This document shows, piece after piece, positions 25,367-34,537 of a stretch of 64,000 nucleotides of DNA. This stretch comes from JAJTHC01 sp044358835 (GTDB lineage Bacteria > Cyanobacteriota > Vampirovibrionia > Vampirovibrionales > JAJTHC01): contig JBIKNF010000007.1 in NCBI GenBank assembly GCA_044358835.1, forward strand, positions 1 through 64,000, given 5' to 3'. The notes beneath the pieces were generated by a model. That model was not told the origin of the DNA. It searched no databases and saw only the letters and a program-made list of their open reading frames with translations. Position numbers and translations under genes: made by a program. The first letter of the stretch is position 1; every line of letters starts with the position of its first letter.

Positions 25367-26602
25367 CTATGCATGGGTGTGAAACACAGTCGATATAGCT
25401 TCAAACGCTTGATCAATCTCGTCTTTGCTAATCACCAAAGGCGGTGCAATGCGAATAATGTTTTCATGCGTTTCTTTCACCAAAAGCTGATGTTCACGAA
25501 AGAGCGTTTCACAATACGGACGCGCCTTGCTATGCAATTCAATGGCCAAAAACAAGCCCAAGCCACGCACTTCTTTAATGGCAGGATGTTGCAACGTCTG
25601 AAGTTTGGCCAAGAAATACGCCCCCAACTCCGCTGAACGTTCAATAAGGTGTTCTTCCACCAACACGTCCAATGCCGTCATGGCTACGGCACACGCCAGC
25701 GGATTGCCCCCAAAGGTCGAGCCATGTTCACCGGGGTTAAACACACCGAGCACTTCTTGGGTCGCTAAAACCGCTGAAACGGGGTAAAATCCCCCAGAAA
25801 GGGCTTTGCCAATGGTCACTACATCCGGCTGAATGTCTTCATGATTAAAGGCAAAGAGCTTGCCTGTGCGCCCTAACCCTGTTTGGACTTCGTCCAACAC
25901 CAGCAAGATGTTTTCCGCATCGCATAGTTCACGCAAGGCTTTTAAATGCCCTTTGGGCGGGAACTTAATGCCGGCTTCCCCTTGAATCGGTTCAAGCATA
26001 ATGGCCACCGTATTGGGGGTAATGGCGTTTTTAATAGATTCAATGTTCCCGTATTGGGCAATCACAAAACCGGGGGTAAAGGGGCCAAAGCCTCCACGCG
26101 CGGATTCATCGGTAGAAAAACTGACAATCGTCGTCGTGCGGCCTTGAAAGTTTTCCGTACACACGATGATTTCGGCCTGATTCGCGGGCACCTGTTTGAC
26201 GGTATACCCCCATTTGCGCACGGCTTTAATGGCGGTTTCAACCGCTTCAGCGCCCGTATTCATGGGCAACACTTTTTCAAAACCAGTTAATTTAGACAAT
26301 TTTTCATAAAACAAGGGGAGCTTGTCATTGCGAAAGGCCCGAGAGGTCAAGGTGACTTTTTGGGCTTGTTCCATCATGGTTTTTAAAATTCGTGGATGGC
26401 AATGCCCTTGATTGACGGCGGAATAGGCACTGAGGCAATCCAAATAACGAACGCCTGCCACATCGTAGAGCCAGACGCCTTCGGCACGTTCGACGACGAC
26501 ATCGAGTGGTTTATAGTTATTGGCGCCGTATTGTTTTTCAAGGGCGATAAAGTCTTCGGCGGTTTGGGGGTGAAGCGGAACGATTTTTTCAGCTTGTGTC
26601 AT
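25367..26602 (-). CDS. rocD: Ornithine aminotransferase (ornithine-oxoacid transaminase)
   Basis: RocD transfers the delta-amino group of ornithine to 2-oxoglutarate, giving glutamate semialdehyde. The class III aminotransferase pattern is complete: YLDCLSAYSAVNQGHCHP, MNTGAEAVETAIKAVRKW, LVLDEVQTGLGRTGK and the PLP lysine in TIGKALSGGFYPV (about 267), ending with the ornithine-specific-looking ENIIRIAPPLVI. The start at 26602 (MTQAEKIV) follows an AAGAGG site and gives 411 residues; the longer frame runs into repeat sequence. It converges with mqnA. Confidence 0.93.
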   Translation of the reverse strand: MTQAEKIVPLHPQTAEDFIALEKQYGANNYKPLDVVVERAEGVWLYDVAGVRYLDCLSAYSAVNQGHCHPRILKTMMEQAQKVTLTSRAFRNDKLPLFYEKLSKLTGFEKVLPMNTGAEAVETAIKAVRKWGYTVKQVPANQAEIIVCTENFQGRTTTIVSFSTDESARGGFGPFTPGFVIAQYGNIESIKNAITPNTVAIMLEPIQGEAGIKFPPKGHLKALRELCDAENILLVLDEVQTGLGRTGKLFAFNHEDIQPDVVTIGKALSGGFYPVSAVLATQEVLGVFNPGEHGSTFGGNPLACAVAMTALDVLVEEHLIERSAELGAYFLAKLQTLQHPAIKEVRGLGLFLAIELHSKARPYCETLFREHQLLVKETHENIIRIAPPLVISKDEIDQAFEAISTVFHTHA

Positions 26603-26624
26603 GGGGTGAAACCTCTTACAGGGG

Positions 26625-26740
26625 GGAATATGGGGGTGAAGGATTCGGGATGTCCCCTCATCGGGGGTGCTTCTCTTCTCCTCGTCTTTTCCCATAAGGA
26701 AAAGGAACAAAGCAAAAAGACTTTCGCAGAGCTTTCTATA
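26625..26740 (-). repeat. Degenerate family B element between rocD and the divergent gene
   Basis: The right end reads GACTTTCGCAGAGCTTTC followed by TATA. An adjoining CAAAGCAAAAAG and, 80 bases away, GGATTCGGGATG match the element at 51503 in reverse orientation. The other terminal repeat cannot be found, so this copy is decayed. It occupies the promoter region of two divergent genes. Confidence 0.6.
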
Positions 26741-26882
26741 CAGAGGAACCCTTAGCGTTTTAGTATACCTCAACCCCGTTTGTAAACCAACCCGCTCGCT
26801 TTCAAAATATCCCATGCGGGCTTTGTTTGTGCTAGCATCAAAAAGAATTTTCCCCGAAGCCCTTGCAGGAAGCCCCCCCACC

Positions 26883-28205
26883 ATGCCTCAATCCGATTGC
26901 TCTTTATCGCCTCTGCTTTCCCCCGAAACCCTGATTCAACAGGCCGAAACCGCCTTGCAAGCACACGTCTTCCCTCACCTAGACGCCTTGTGCCACGCCA
27001 ATACAGAACGCGTGCTTCAAGCCATGAAACGCCACCGCCTCGGTGAAGAACACTTCGCGTGTGTCACGGGTTATGGGCATCACGATATGGGGCGAGCCGT
27101 GCTCGACAAAATCTTCGCTGATGCCTTAGAAGCCGAAGCGGCGTTGGTGCGTCCGCATATTGTTTCAGGCACGCATGCCCTTTCATTGGCGTTAAACGGG
27201 TGTCTTCATCATGGCGATGCCCTACTTTCGGTAACGGCTCGCCCCTATGACACGCTCGAAGAAGTCATTGGCTTGCGGGGTGGATCGAAACAATCACTGA
27301 AAGCCAAAGGCGTTACCTACAACGAGTTTAGCGTCTTTGAAGAGGATGGCACCATTCGAACCACTTTTACAGACGCTGAAATCGCGCTGATTCAACAGGC
27401 TTCAATGCTCTACCTTCAGCGATCTCGCGGGTATAGCACCCGCCAACCCATGACGCTTGTGGCCATGGAAGCCGTTATTTCCGCTTTAAAGCAGTACAAC
27501 CCCACCGCCATTGTGATGGTTGACAATTGCTACGGCGAATTCTTAGAAGCCCATGAACCCACCGCCATTGGAGCAGATTTGATGGCAGGTTCCTTGATTA
27601 AAAATCCGGGAGGAGGCATCGTGCCTGCGGGGGGGTATGTGGCAGGGCGCGCCGATTTAATTGAACAAGTGGCCGAATGCTTGACTTGTGCGGGCATTGG
27701 AGCAAATGGGGGGTACATGTTTGAACTGACCCGCACCTTTTTACAAGGCTTGTTTTTAGCCCCCACCGTCGTGAAAGAAGCGGTTAAAGGCATGTGCTTG
27801 AGCGCTTATGTGCTTGAAGCGCTGGGCATGCAGGCGTCACCTCGGTGGGATGCCCCCCGTAGCGATATTATCCAAACCTTATGGCTTCAAACCCCCAAAC
27901 GCCAAGCGGCCTTTGCCAAGTTGGTGCAGGAATGGTCCCCTGTTTCAAGCTATATTACCCCTGTGCCCGCAGAAGCGCCGGGTTATGAATCTGAACTCAT
28001 TATGGCAGGGGGAACGTTTATTGACGGCTCTTCCATTGAACTTTCTGCGGATGGGCCAGTGCGTCCGCCGTATACCTTTTACTTTCAAGGCGGTTTAGTC
28101 TATTCGCATGCGCGTTTGGTGGTGCTTAAGTTTGTGGAACAGATGCTTAGAGACGAAGCCCAGGAGCGTGAGTCGACGGTTCCCCCCTCCACAAACGCCG
28201 ACTAG
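26883..28205 (+). CDS. Methionine gamma-lyase family protein (aluminium-resistance/YnbB type)
   Basis: The start at 26883 (MPQSDCSL) is preceded by AGGAAG; upstream codons fall in repeat sequence. The 440-residue PLP enzyme shows GYGHHDMGRAVLDKIFADAL, the HIVSGTHALSLAL segment, DNCYGEF and the likely PLP lysine in SLIKNPGGGIVPAGGYVAG (about 239), all typical of the family annotated as aluminium resistance or methionine gamma-lyase-like. The biochemical role in most species is unproven; C-S lyase activity is inferred from fold. It overlaps the convergent gene by 4 bp. Confidence 0.88.
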   Translation: MPQSDCSLSPLLSPETLIQQAETALQAHVFPHLDALCHANTERVLQAMKRHRLGEEHFACVTGYGHHDMGRAVLDKIFADALEAEAALVRPHIVSGTHALSLALNGCLHHGDALLSVTARPYDTLEEVIGLRGGSKQSLKAKGVTYNEFSVFEEDGTIRTTFTDAEIALIQQASMLYLQRSRGYSTRQPMTLVAMEAVISALKQYNPTAIVMVDNCYGEFLEAHEPTAIGADLMAGSLIKNPGGGIVPAGGYVAGRADLIEQVAECLTCAGIGANGGYMFELTRTFLQGLFLAPTVVKEAVKGMCLSAYVLEALGMQASPRWDAPRSDIIQTLWLQTPKRQAAFAKLVQEWSPVSSYITPVPAEAPGYESELIMAGGTFIDGSSIELSADGPVRPPYTFYFQGGLVYSHARLVVLKFVEQMLRDEAQERESTVPPSTNAD

Positions 28206-29575
28206 GCCGTTGGACGAAACCCGATTTCACTGGTTTTAATCTGTGGGCTGTAGCAAATTTTTTCAATACTCTTCACTGTTACGGCTTGATTGAGGCGCTT
28301 GTGGGTAAAGGTGGTGCTGCCGTCTTTATTTTTCTGGCTAAACCAGTCTTGTTTTTGGCCTTCAAGGGTCATCGAATCTTGCCCTTCACCGCCCATGACT
28401 TCATACTGGCTGTTTTGACTATGGGCGTTGGCATGGACGTAAATAGCGTCGTTACCCACGCCTAAGTTAGCTCGGACTTCATTTCCAGTGCCCCCGAGTT
28501 GGAGCGTGTCTTTCTGTTGTTCGACAAAGCGTTGCCGTTCCTGCGCAGAAGCAAACGTCTGACTGATTAAGTCGCTAGTCTCAATAATACTCTTATTTTT
28601 GTTGCCTCCAATTCGCACGGTTTGCTGGCCATTGCCAAAATACTTCGTTTCATTTCCCGCACCTTGTAACACCGCTTCAGACGCCTTTAGTCCTGAAAAA
28701 CTAAACACTTGGTTGGTATTGTTCTTGCCTAAAATACCAAAGCGTTCAATGCCTTCATGGGCGGTAATGCGGTTGTCATTTCCTTCGGCGGCTTTGCCAA
28801 TCGCAAATTCTTTAACGCCTTTATTGACAAGCACACGGTTTTTGTTGCTTTGTCCTTCCAAGTAAGCTTGGGCCATTTCTTCGACTAATAGTTCTGTGGT
28901 GGCCCCAACTGCACTATCTTCCCAACGACCTACAACATTAAACACCCCTGAAGACTTCCCCTGATGTAAGGCCGTCAACAGTTCTTTTACTGTTGACGTT
29001 ACGAAGGCGTCGTTTCGTGTTCCTTTGCCTTCAGTGGTGTCTGAACCAGCCAGAGCCAAACGATCCACGTCGGTGGCCGTCAAACGATTGGTTGTTCCCC
29101 CTTCGCCATTCATAATGGCTTGGCCAACACGGCGGGCAATTACTTCATTTTCAGCATTTGTGCCTGATTGCAAGCTATTTTCCAAATCTCCTAGCACATC
29201 AAGGCTATTGGTTCCACTGTTTTCGCCAGACTGCCGAACCATTTGCACGTTGCCTTTTACAAGCGATTGATTGAAGGCGTCAGGACTTAGACCGTACATT
29301 TCAACTGTGTTGACGTTCTTTTCAAACAGACTGTACCCCTTGCCTGAAGCGCGAAGTTTGGCCCCTTCAACCGCTTCGTTAAAAACAAAGGCGCCCGAAT
29401 CCTGTAAATCAAGAATCCCGTTGCCCACCGAAGTGGGTGAGAGATTCTTAAAGCGACTCATCTCAAGTGCTGGCAATTTTTTTACAGGTTCTAGCGGGCG
29501 TTGAGGGGTTAACGCGTCGCCATTGCCAAACGCATCATTATACGGATTGGTGAAAAATGGGTTGGTCTTAATCAT
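28202..29575 (-). CDS. Asn-rich repeat protein, probable beta-solenoid
   Basis: This 457-residue protein has no recognised full-length family. From about residue 100 to 350 it consists of imperfect repeats of about 20-21 residues, each with an N-x-N or N-x-x-N near the start and ending in a glycine after a helical or hydrophobic stretch (examples: NKNRVLVNKGVKEFAIG, NDNRITAHEGIERFGILG, NTNQVFSFSGLKASEAVLQG). Near residues 365-410 the pattern changes to GGTGNEVRANLGVGNDAIYV and MGGEGQDSMTL, close to RTX-type calcium-binding nonapeptides. No classical signal peptide is present; the N-terminus (MIKTNPFFTNPYNDAFGNGD) could be a non-classical export signal. Surface or secreted location is inferred. 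Confidence 0.7.
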   Translation of the reverse strand: MIKTNPFFTNPYNDAFGNGDALTPQRPLEPVKKLPALEMSRFKNLSPTSVGNGILDLQDSGAFVFNEAVEGAKLRASGKGYSLFEKNVNTVEMYGLSPDAFNQSLVKGNVQMVRQSGENSGTNSLDVLGDLENSLQSGTNAENEVIARRVGQAIMNGEGGTTNRLTATDVDRLALAGSDTTEGKGTRNDAFVTSTVKELLTALHQGKSSGVFNVVGRWEDSAVGATTELLVEEMAQAYLEGQSNKNRVLVNKGVKEFAIGKAAEGNDNRITAHEGIERFGILGKNNTNQVFSFSGLKASEAVLQGAGNETKYFGNGQQTVRIGGNKNKSIIETSDLISQTFASAQERQRFVEQQKDTLQLGGTGNEVRANLGVGNDAIYVHANAHSQNSQYEVMGGEGQDSMTLEGQKQDWFSQKNKDGSTTFTHKRLNQAVTVKSIEKICYSPQIKTSEIGFRPTA

Positions 29576-29733
29576 GGTGTGATGTCCCGAAGGGTTGCTC
29601 GGTTTGTTATTCCTTGTTGTACTTCCTTAGCTCACGGCGAAAAACGTCGTCAATAGCATTAAACCCATCGACGCCCTGTTTTGTGCGTCTTTCATTCAAA
29701 ACCCTTGCCCCTAGATGCTAAAACGGAATCCCC

Positions 29734-31197
29734 TTAGCCGTGATTCGCCCAAAGAAGCGCCACCAGCACACTCCGAGCCTTGTTAAGTGTTTCTTCGTAT
29801 TCCAGTTCAGGCACGGAATCATACACAATGCCTGCCCCTGCTTGCACATGAGCCAGATCATCCTTAATTAAAACGGAACGAATGGCAATGCAACTTTGCA
29901 AGTTGCCTTTGACATCAAAATAACCCACCGCACCGGCGTAAATCCCGCGACGGTCTGGTTCAAGGGTGGCCAAATGTTGCATGGCCCGAATCTTGGGCGC
30001 TCCACTCACCGTCCCACGAGGCAGCACCGTCTTTAGTACATCAAAGGCATCTTTACTCGGATCCTTCTTACCCTTGATTTCAGTGGCAAGGTGCATCACA
30101 TGCGTGTAATAATGCACTTGTGCCAGTTCCCCTACTTCAACGGTGCCCACTTGGCACAGTCGGCCCAAATCATTGCGCGCCAAATCCACCAGCATTTTAT
30201 GTTCGGCCAGTTCTTTGGCATCCGCTTGTAATTCTTTGGCCAAGCGAAGGTCGTCTTCCGCGTTTTCGCCCCGCTTACGAGTCCCTGCTAAGGCTCGTAA
30301 CAACACGGTGTCGCCTTGAAGTTCCACAAACGTTTCAGGCGAAGAACCAATGTACCAAAACCCTTCGTATTTGAGAATATAAGCGTAGGGGGAAGGATTG
30401 ATCGACACCAGCGTGCGGTACGCATCCAGCGGATTGGCCGTATAAGTTCGGCTAAAGCGCTGAGCCAGCACAATTTGAAAGACTTCGCCTTCTTCAATCA
30501 AGGCTTTACACGCCCCCACCTTGGCCAGAAAATCGGCCTTGCTCATGTTGGATGTAACGTCTTGCATCGGGTCTTCTTTTGCCAGCCCTTCCACCAACGG
30601 CAAAGGTGCCAGCGGTAGCGGATGCTTCAAGGCGTGGCAGACTTCGCCCCACACACGAGCGTTGGCTTCTTCATCTTGCAACAGGCTCACCGAACTTAGC
30701 GTGCGGGTGAGGTGGTCAAAAACCAGCACATGACTGTAAAAACCATAGGCGACATCTGGCACATTTAAGGGGTCGCTAGCTTGCATGGGGATGGCTTCAT
30801 TGTGTTGTACGGCGTTGTAGCCCGTGTAGCCAAACCATCCGCCTAAGGCAGGCAGTTGGGTTTCTTTGTGCAGTTCTTCAAGGGTGAAGCCGTTTTCCGC
30901 CAGCCAGCTGGCTTGGGTGTCACGCATCCACTGCCATGGGTTTGGGCATTCAAAGACATCGATTTCATGGGTGTGTTGGTTGATGAGCGTTGCCATCCCG
31001 TCTTTCACACTAAAGGACAAGTAGGGTCGCCACGCGAGGAAGGAGCAGCGCGCCAAGCGAGTATCGGCATCGGTGCTTTCAAGCAAGACGGCTTGCGTGC
31101 AATGGTGGCTTAGGGTGTTGAAAATTTGCAGTGGCGTGCTAACATCGGTGAGGCATTGATGCACCGTAATTTTAGGGGTGTGAAGACGAGCAACCAT
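29734..31197 (-). CDS. trpE: Anthranilate synthase component I
   Basis: TrpE makes anthranilate from chorismate with ammonia supplied by TrpG. The 487-residue protein has the N-terminal LLESTDADTRLARCSFL segment that forms the tryptophan feedback site (LLES is conserved) and the catalytic C-terminal half: IVLAQRFSR, LRALAGTRKRG, EHKMLVDLARNDLGR, LPRGTVSGAPKIRAM and VQAGAGIVYDSVPE. PabB is the main alternative, but the LLES motif and length favour TrpE. No trpG, trpD or other trp gene adjoins. It is divergent from typA. Confidence 0.9.
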   Translation of the reverse strand: MVARLHTPKITVHQCLTDVSTPLQIFNTLSHHCTQAVLLESTDADTRLARCSFLAWRPYLSFSVKDGMATLINQHTHEIDVFECPNPWQWMRDTQASWLAENGFTLEELHKETQLPALGGWFGYTGYNAVQHNEAIPMQASDPLNVPDVAYGFYSHVLVFDHLTRTLSSVSLLQDEEANARVWGEVCHALKHPLPLAPLPLVEGLAKEDPMQDVTSNMSKADFLAKVGACKALIEEGEVFQIVLAQRFSRTYTANPLDAYRTLVSINPSPYAYILKYEGFWYIGSSPETFVELQGDTVLLRALAGTRKRGENAEDDLRLAKELQADAKELAEHKMLVDLARNDLGRLCQVGTVEVGELAQVHYYTHVMHLATEIKGKKDPSKDAFDVLKTVLPRGTVSGAPKIRAMQHLATLEPDRRGIYAGAVGYFDVKGNLQSCIAIRSVLIKDDLAHVQAGAGIVYDSVPELEYEETLNKARSVLVALLWANHG

Positions 31198-31284
31198 GGC
31201 GGATCTCCTTTGGCGTTTGTGGATTCGTCTTTCATCTTAGCACAAAAACGTTGTATTTTCTTTAAAAATGCCCCTTCACATTAT

Positions 31285-31314
31285 TTTATGTTTGCGTTTT
31301 AATAGAGGTATACT
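31285..31314 (+). promoter_or_regulatory. Candidate promoter for typA
   Basis: TTTATG (31285-31290) and TATACT (31309-31314) with an 18-base spacer lie about 75 bases before the typA start. The -10 is good, the -35 moderate. Confidence 0.45.
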
Positions 31315-31388
31315 GTAAGGTATTTTGCTTTCCCTTATTAACCCCCTCACGCTGGCATCACTGCTAGCCTACCCAGAAAGATGCCCCT

Positions 31389-33200
31389 ATGAACGCTCAA
31401 ATGCTCGAACTAACCACGGACAAAATTAGAAACATTGCGATTATCGCACACGTTGACCACGGCAAAACCACGCTGGTGGACAGCATGTTCAAGCAAAGCG
31501 GTATTTTCAGAGACAACGAAGCCACCAACGAACGCATGATGGATTCCAACGACCTTGAGCGTGAACGGGGCATCACGATTTTGGCGAAAAACACCGCCAT
31601 TCCTTACAACGGCTACCGCATCAACATTTTGGACACCCCCGGCCACGCCGACTTTTCAGGTGAAGTCGAACGCGTCTTGACCATGGTGGATGCCGCCCTT
31701 TTGGTCGTCGATGCCGTTGAAGGCCCGATGCCTCAAACCCGTTTTGTGTTACGTAAGGCTCTAGAAAACAAGCTAAAAGTCTTGGTTGTTGTTAATAAGG
31801 TGGATCGTCCCGCGGCGGAACCCCTGCGTGCCGTGGATCAAGTCGTAGATTTGTTGATTGAACTTGGGGCCGATGAAGATCAACTCGAGTTTCCTGTGGT
31901 CTTTGCGTGTGGACTAGCGGGTACATCATCTTTAACGCATGACGGCGCTCAAGAAAGCTTGGAACCGCTGTTTCAAAGCATTTTAGAACATGTACCAGTG
32001 CCCCCTGCGATTTTAGAAGCCCCCTTGCAATTGCAGGTGTCTACCCTTGATTACAACGACTATTTAGGGCGTATCTGTATCGGACGCATCAAGTCAGGCA
32101 CGATTAACGTCGGGCAACAAATCGCCTTGTGTACCCGTGAAGGCACGGTGGAAAAGCACCGCATTGTCAAAGTCTTTACCTTTGAAGGCTTAAAGCGTAT
32201 TGAAGCGGAAATGGGCATTGCGGGCGACATTGTGGCGGTAGCCGGCATTAGTGAAGCCACCATTGGGGAAACCATTTGCCATTTGGAACATCCCAACCCA
32301 TTGCCGTTGATTGACATTGAAGAGCCCACCTTGCAGATGACCTTTAGCATCAATACCAGCCCCTTGGCGGGTAAAGAAGGTAAGTTTGTCACCAGCCGTC
32401 AGTTGCGTGATCGTCTGTATCGTGAAATTCGCACCAACGTGGCCTTGCGCGTGCTAGATGGTGAAAGCGCCGATGCCTTTGTGGTGTCGGGTCGTGGGGA
32501 GTTGCACTTAACGATTCTGATTGAAACCATGCGTCGTGAAGGTTACGAGTTTCAAGTATCCAAACCTGAAGTCTTGGTCAAAGAAATCAATGGCGTGAAG
32601 CACGAGCCGTTTGAATCCGTGTTGTTGGATGTACCTGAAGACTGTAGCGGTACCTGTATTGAACGCTTGAGCAGTCAGCGTAAAGGCGAATTACGCAACA
32701 TGTACAGCGAAAATGGCCGTACCACGCTGGAGTTCTTTGTGCCGTCTCGTGGGTTGTTGGGCTTTCGTTCCGAATTCATCCGCATGACCAAGGGCGAAGG
32801 CATTATGAACGCGTCCTTTGCGAGTTACGAGCCCTGGGCTGGCGAGATGAATCAAACCCGAAATGGCGCCATTGTGGCCAATGAAGCGGGCGATGCCACG
32901 GCCTATTCGCTGAAAAAGCTAGAAGATCGTGGGCGTTTCTTTGTGAGTCCTCGTGAATATGTGTATCGTGGGATGATTATTGGCGAATACAACCGCCAAA
33001 GTGATTTGGCCGTCAATGTGGCCAAAGCCAAGCAGCTCACCAACATGCGCAGTGCGGGGGCTGATGTTATGGATGTGCTTCAAACGCCTATTCCCGTGAC
33101 TTTAGAATTTGGGCTGGATTTCATTGCGCAAGACGAACTAATGGAAGTGACCCCAAAAAGCATTCGTTTGCGTAAGGCGAACTTGAACTTTAAAGGCTAG
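31389..33200 (+). CDS. typA: Ribosome-associated translational GTPase TypA/BipA
   Basis: TypA is an EF-G-like GTPase that aids 50S assembly and stress growth. GTP-binding motifs are standard: AHVDHGKTTL (G1, about 20), GITILAKNTA (G2), DTPGHADF (G3, about 77) and NKVDRP (G4, about 132). The EF-G-like domains II, III and V and the C-terminal TypA-specific domain (SRGLLGFRSEFI, then MTKGEGIMNASF) follow. The length of 603 is normal. It is monocistronic; a 21-bp tandem repeat begins about 60 bases past the stop. Confidence 0.97.
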   Translation: MNAQMLELTTDKIRNIAIIAHVDHGKTTLVDSMFKQSGIFRDNEATNERMMDSNDLERERGITILAKNTAIPYNGYRINILDTPGHADFSGEVERVLTMVDAALLVVDAVEGPMPQTRFVLRKALENKLKVLVVVNKVDRPAAEPLRAVDQVVDLLIELGADEDQLEFPVVFACGLAGTSSLTHDGAQESLEPLFQSILEHVPVPPAILEAPLQLQVSTLDYNDYLGRICIGRIKSGTINVGQQIALCTREGTVEKHRIVKVFTFEGLKRIEAEMGIAGDIVAVAGISEATIGETICHLEHPNPLPLIDIEEPTLQMTFSINTSPLAGKEGKFVTSRQLRDRLYREIRTNVALRVLDGESADAFVVSGRGELHLTILIETMRREGYEFQVSKPEVLVKEINGVKHEPFESVLLDVPEDCSGTCIERLSSQRKGELRNMYSENGRTTLEFFVPSRGLLGFRSEFIRMTKGEGIMNASFASYEPWAGEMNQTRNGAIVANEAGDATAYSLKKLEDRGRFFVSPREYVYRGMIIGEYNRQSDLAVNVAKAKQLTNMRSAGADVMDVLQTPIPVTLEFGLDFIAQDELMEVTPKSIRLRKANLNFKG

Positions 33201-33652
33201 ATGTTACCCCCCGTTTTATCTTTCGAACACTATAAAGATGTAAAGAATGGCCCTAATTTTGTGTGTCGAAAAGTCTGTTTCTTGGCCACAAAAGTCTGTT
33301 TCTTGGCCACGAAAGTCTGTTTTCTGGCCATGAAAGTCGGTTTTTTGGCCATGAAAGTCTGATTTTTGGCCATGAAAGTCGGTTTTTTGACACACGCCAG
33401 AACCGTTTTTTGATCGGTTTTCAAGGAATTTTCGGGGGGGGATGAAGGCTTCTTGAAAAAAGCCACTCTTTTTCAGTATACCGTATTTTTAAGCCCTTTG
33501 CCCAGTGCGTAAACTGCACTATTTTTCACCATGCGGATGTGGGTCGTGTTATAGTATTCGAAAGCCACAGACCCCAAAAAATGGGCAAAGTACCATGCTT
33601 CAACGCCCAGTGAGTTCAATTCAAGAAAATGCCCCTAATAGAAAGTCGACTC
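33201..33652. other. Intergenic region with 21-bp tandem array
   Basis: The 450 bases between typA and truA hold the 21-bp array (33262-33391), a TC-rich/G-rich stretch around 33430 and a promoter-like AT-rich part near 33545-33555 (GTTATAGTATTC). No gene is credible. Confidence 0.5.
33262..33391. repeat. Tandem 21-bp repeat array 1
   Basis: About six units of consensus TTGGCCAYGAAAGTCKGTTT sit head to tail with a strict 21-bp step; the first and last are partial. The same unit forms the array at 51250. The unit has no dyad long enough for a hairpin on its own. Confidence 0.9.
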
Positions 33653-34537
33653 ATGAGACTCTACCTCCTGCTTCACTATAACGGCACCCCCTTTAGCGGC
33701 AGTCAAGCCCAGTTCGGAAGTTCCTGCCGAACGGTTCAAGGCGAAGTCTGGCAGGCCCTAGACGCCCTAGGCTTAAAAGGGCAGGTCAAACGCCTGCACT
33801 TTGCTTCTCGCACCGATCAAGGGGTGCATGCCCAAGGCCAAGTCGCTGAAATGGATGTGACTGAGGATTTTTTGGTTCATGTGCCTGATTTAAGGCTCGC
33901 GCTGAATGCCAAATTACCCCCCGAAGTGGCGGTGGCGGAAGTCTTAGAAGCGGGCTTGGCTGATGAAGCAGGGGCGTTTGCTTCTGTGCAATTTGACGCC
34001 AAAGCCAAGTGGTACCGCTTTCGATGGATGCTTACCCCGACACGGCGCCCGCATCAGCCCCCAAACGCGCTATTGATTCACCAGCCCTTGAATGTGGCAC
34101 GCATGCAAGCAGCCGCACAAGCCTTTGTGGGCGAACATGACTTTTCTTACTTTAAATCCCCTGGCAGTTCGGTTAAAAATAACCGTTGTTTGTTACATTA
34201 TGCGTCGTTTTCGCAACAATTTGAAGAAGAATTGGTGTTTGATCTTGTGGGAAATCGTTTTTTGTATAAAATGATTAGAAATATGGTTGCATATCTGCAT
34301 GGTTTGGGTGAGAATAGAAGTCAAGCTTCCACTTCACTTCTTTCTGTTGAAGATGTGTTGGTTCAACGGAATCGCCCAGCGTCTTTGCGGACTGCCCCGT
34401 CACAAGGTTTAACGCTTATGGCCATTCATTACGAAGCACCCTGTTTACAATTTAATGATGTGCGTGTCAAAACTTTAAGCCATGCCTTTACAAAGGAGTT
34501 TTCAAATGTTGAAAACCTATTCTGCCAAAACCGATGA
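33653..34537 (+). CDS. truA: tRNA pseudouridine(38-40) synthase TruA
   Basis: TruA isomerises uridines 38-40 in tRNA anticodon arms. The catalytic aspartate is in ASRTDQGVHAQGQV (about residue 53), followed by FDAKAKWYRF and FVGEHDFSYFK. I choose ATG 33653 (MRLYLLLHYNGTPFSG), matching the family start; ATG 33629 is an in-frame alternative adding 8 residues. The 3' end overlaps rplM by 32 bp. The truA-rplM-rpsI order is the common one in Cyanobacteriota and Firmicutes. Confidence 0.93.
   Translation: MRLYLLLHYNGTPFSGSQAQFGSSCRTVQGEVWQALDALGLKGQVKRLHFASRTDQGVHAQGQVAEMDVTEDFLVHVPDLRLALNAKLPPEVAVAEVLEAGLADEAGAFASVQFDAKAKWYRFRWMLTPTRRPHQPPNALLIHQPLNVARMQAAAQAFVGEHDFSYFKSPGSSVKNNRCLLHYASFSQQFEEELVFDLVGNRFLYKMIRNMVAYLHGLGENRSQASTSLLSVEDVLVQRNRPASLRTAPSQGLTLMAIHYEAPCLQFNDVRVKTLSHAFTKEFSNVENLFCQNR

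Noticed and set aside
26603..26884. N-terminal extension of rocD
   Set aside because: It reads into a degenerate repeat and overlaps the promoter of the divergent gene; MTQAEKIV has a proper ribosome site and family-like start.
33262..33391. CRISPR array
   Set aside because: Units are contiguous at 21 bp without unique spacers, and no cas gene is present.
33230..33466. Minus-strand frame encoding KKQTFVA-type heptapeptide repeats, with a similar frame at 51217
   Set aside because: The 21-bp period keeps any frame open automatically. The second array has 21/22 drift that breaks the periodicity, and no clear ribosome site is seen. Treated as non-coding tandem DNA, though the similarity is noted.
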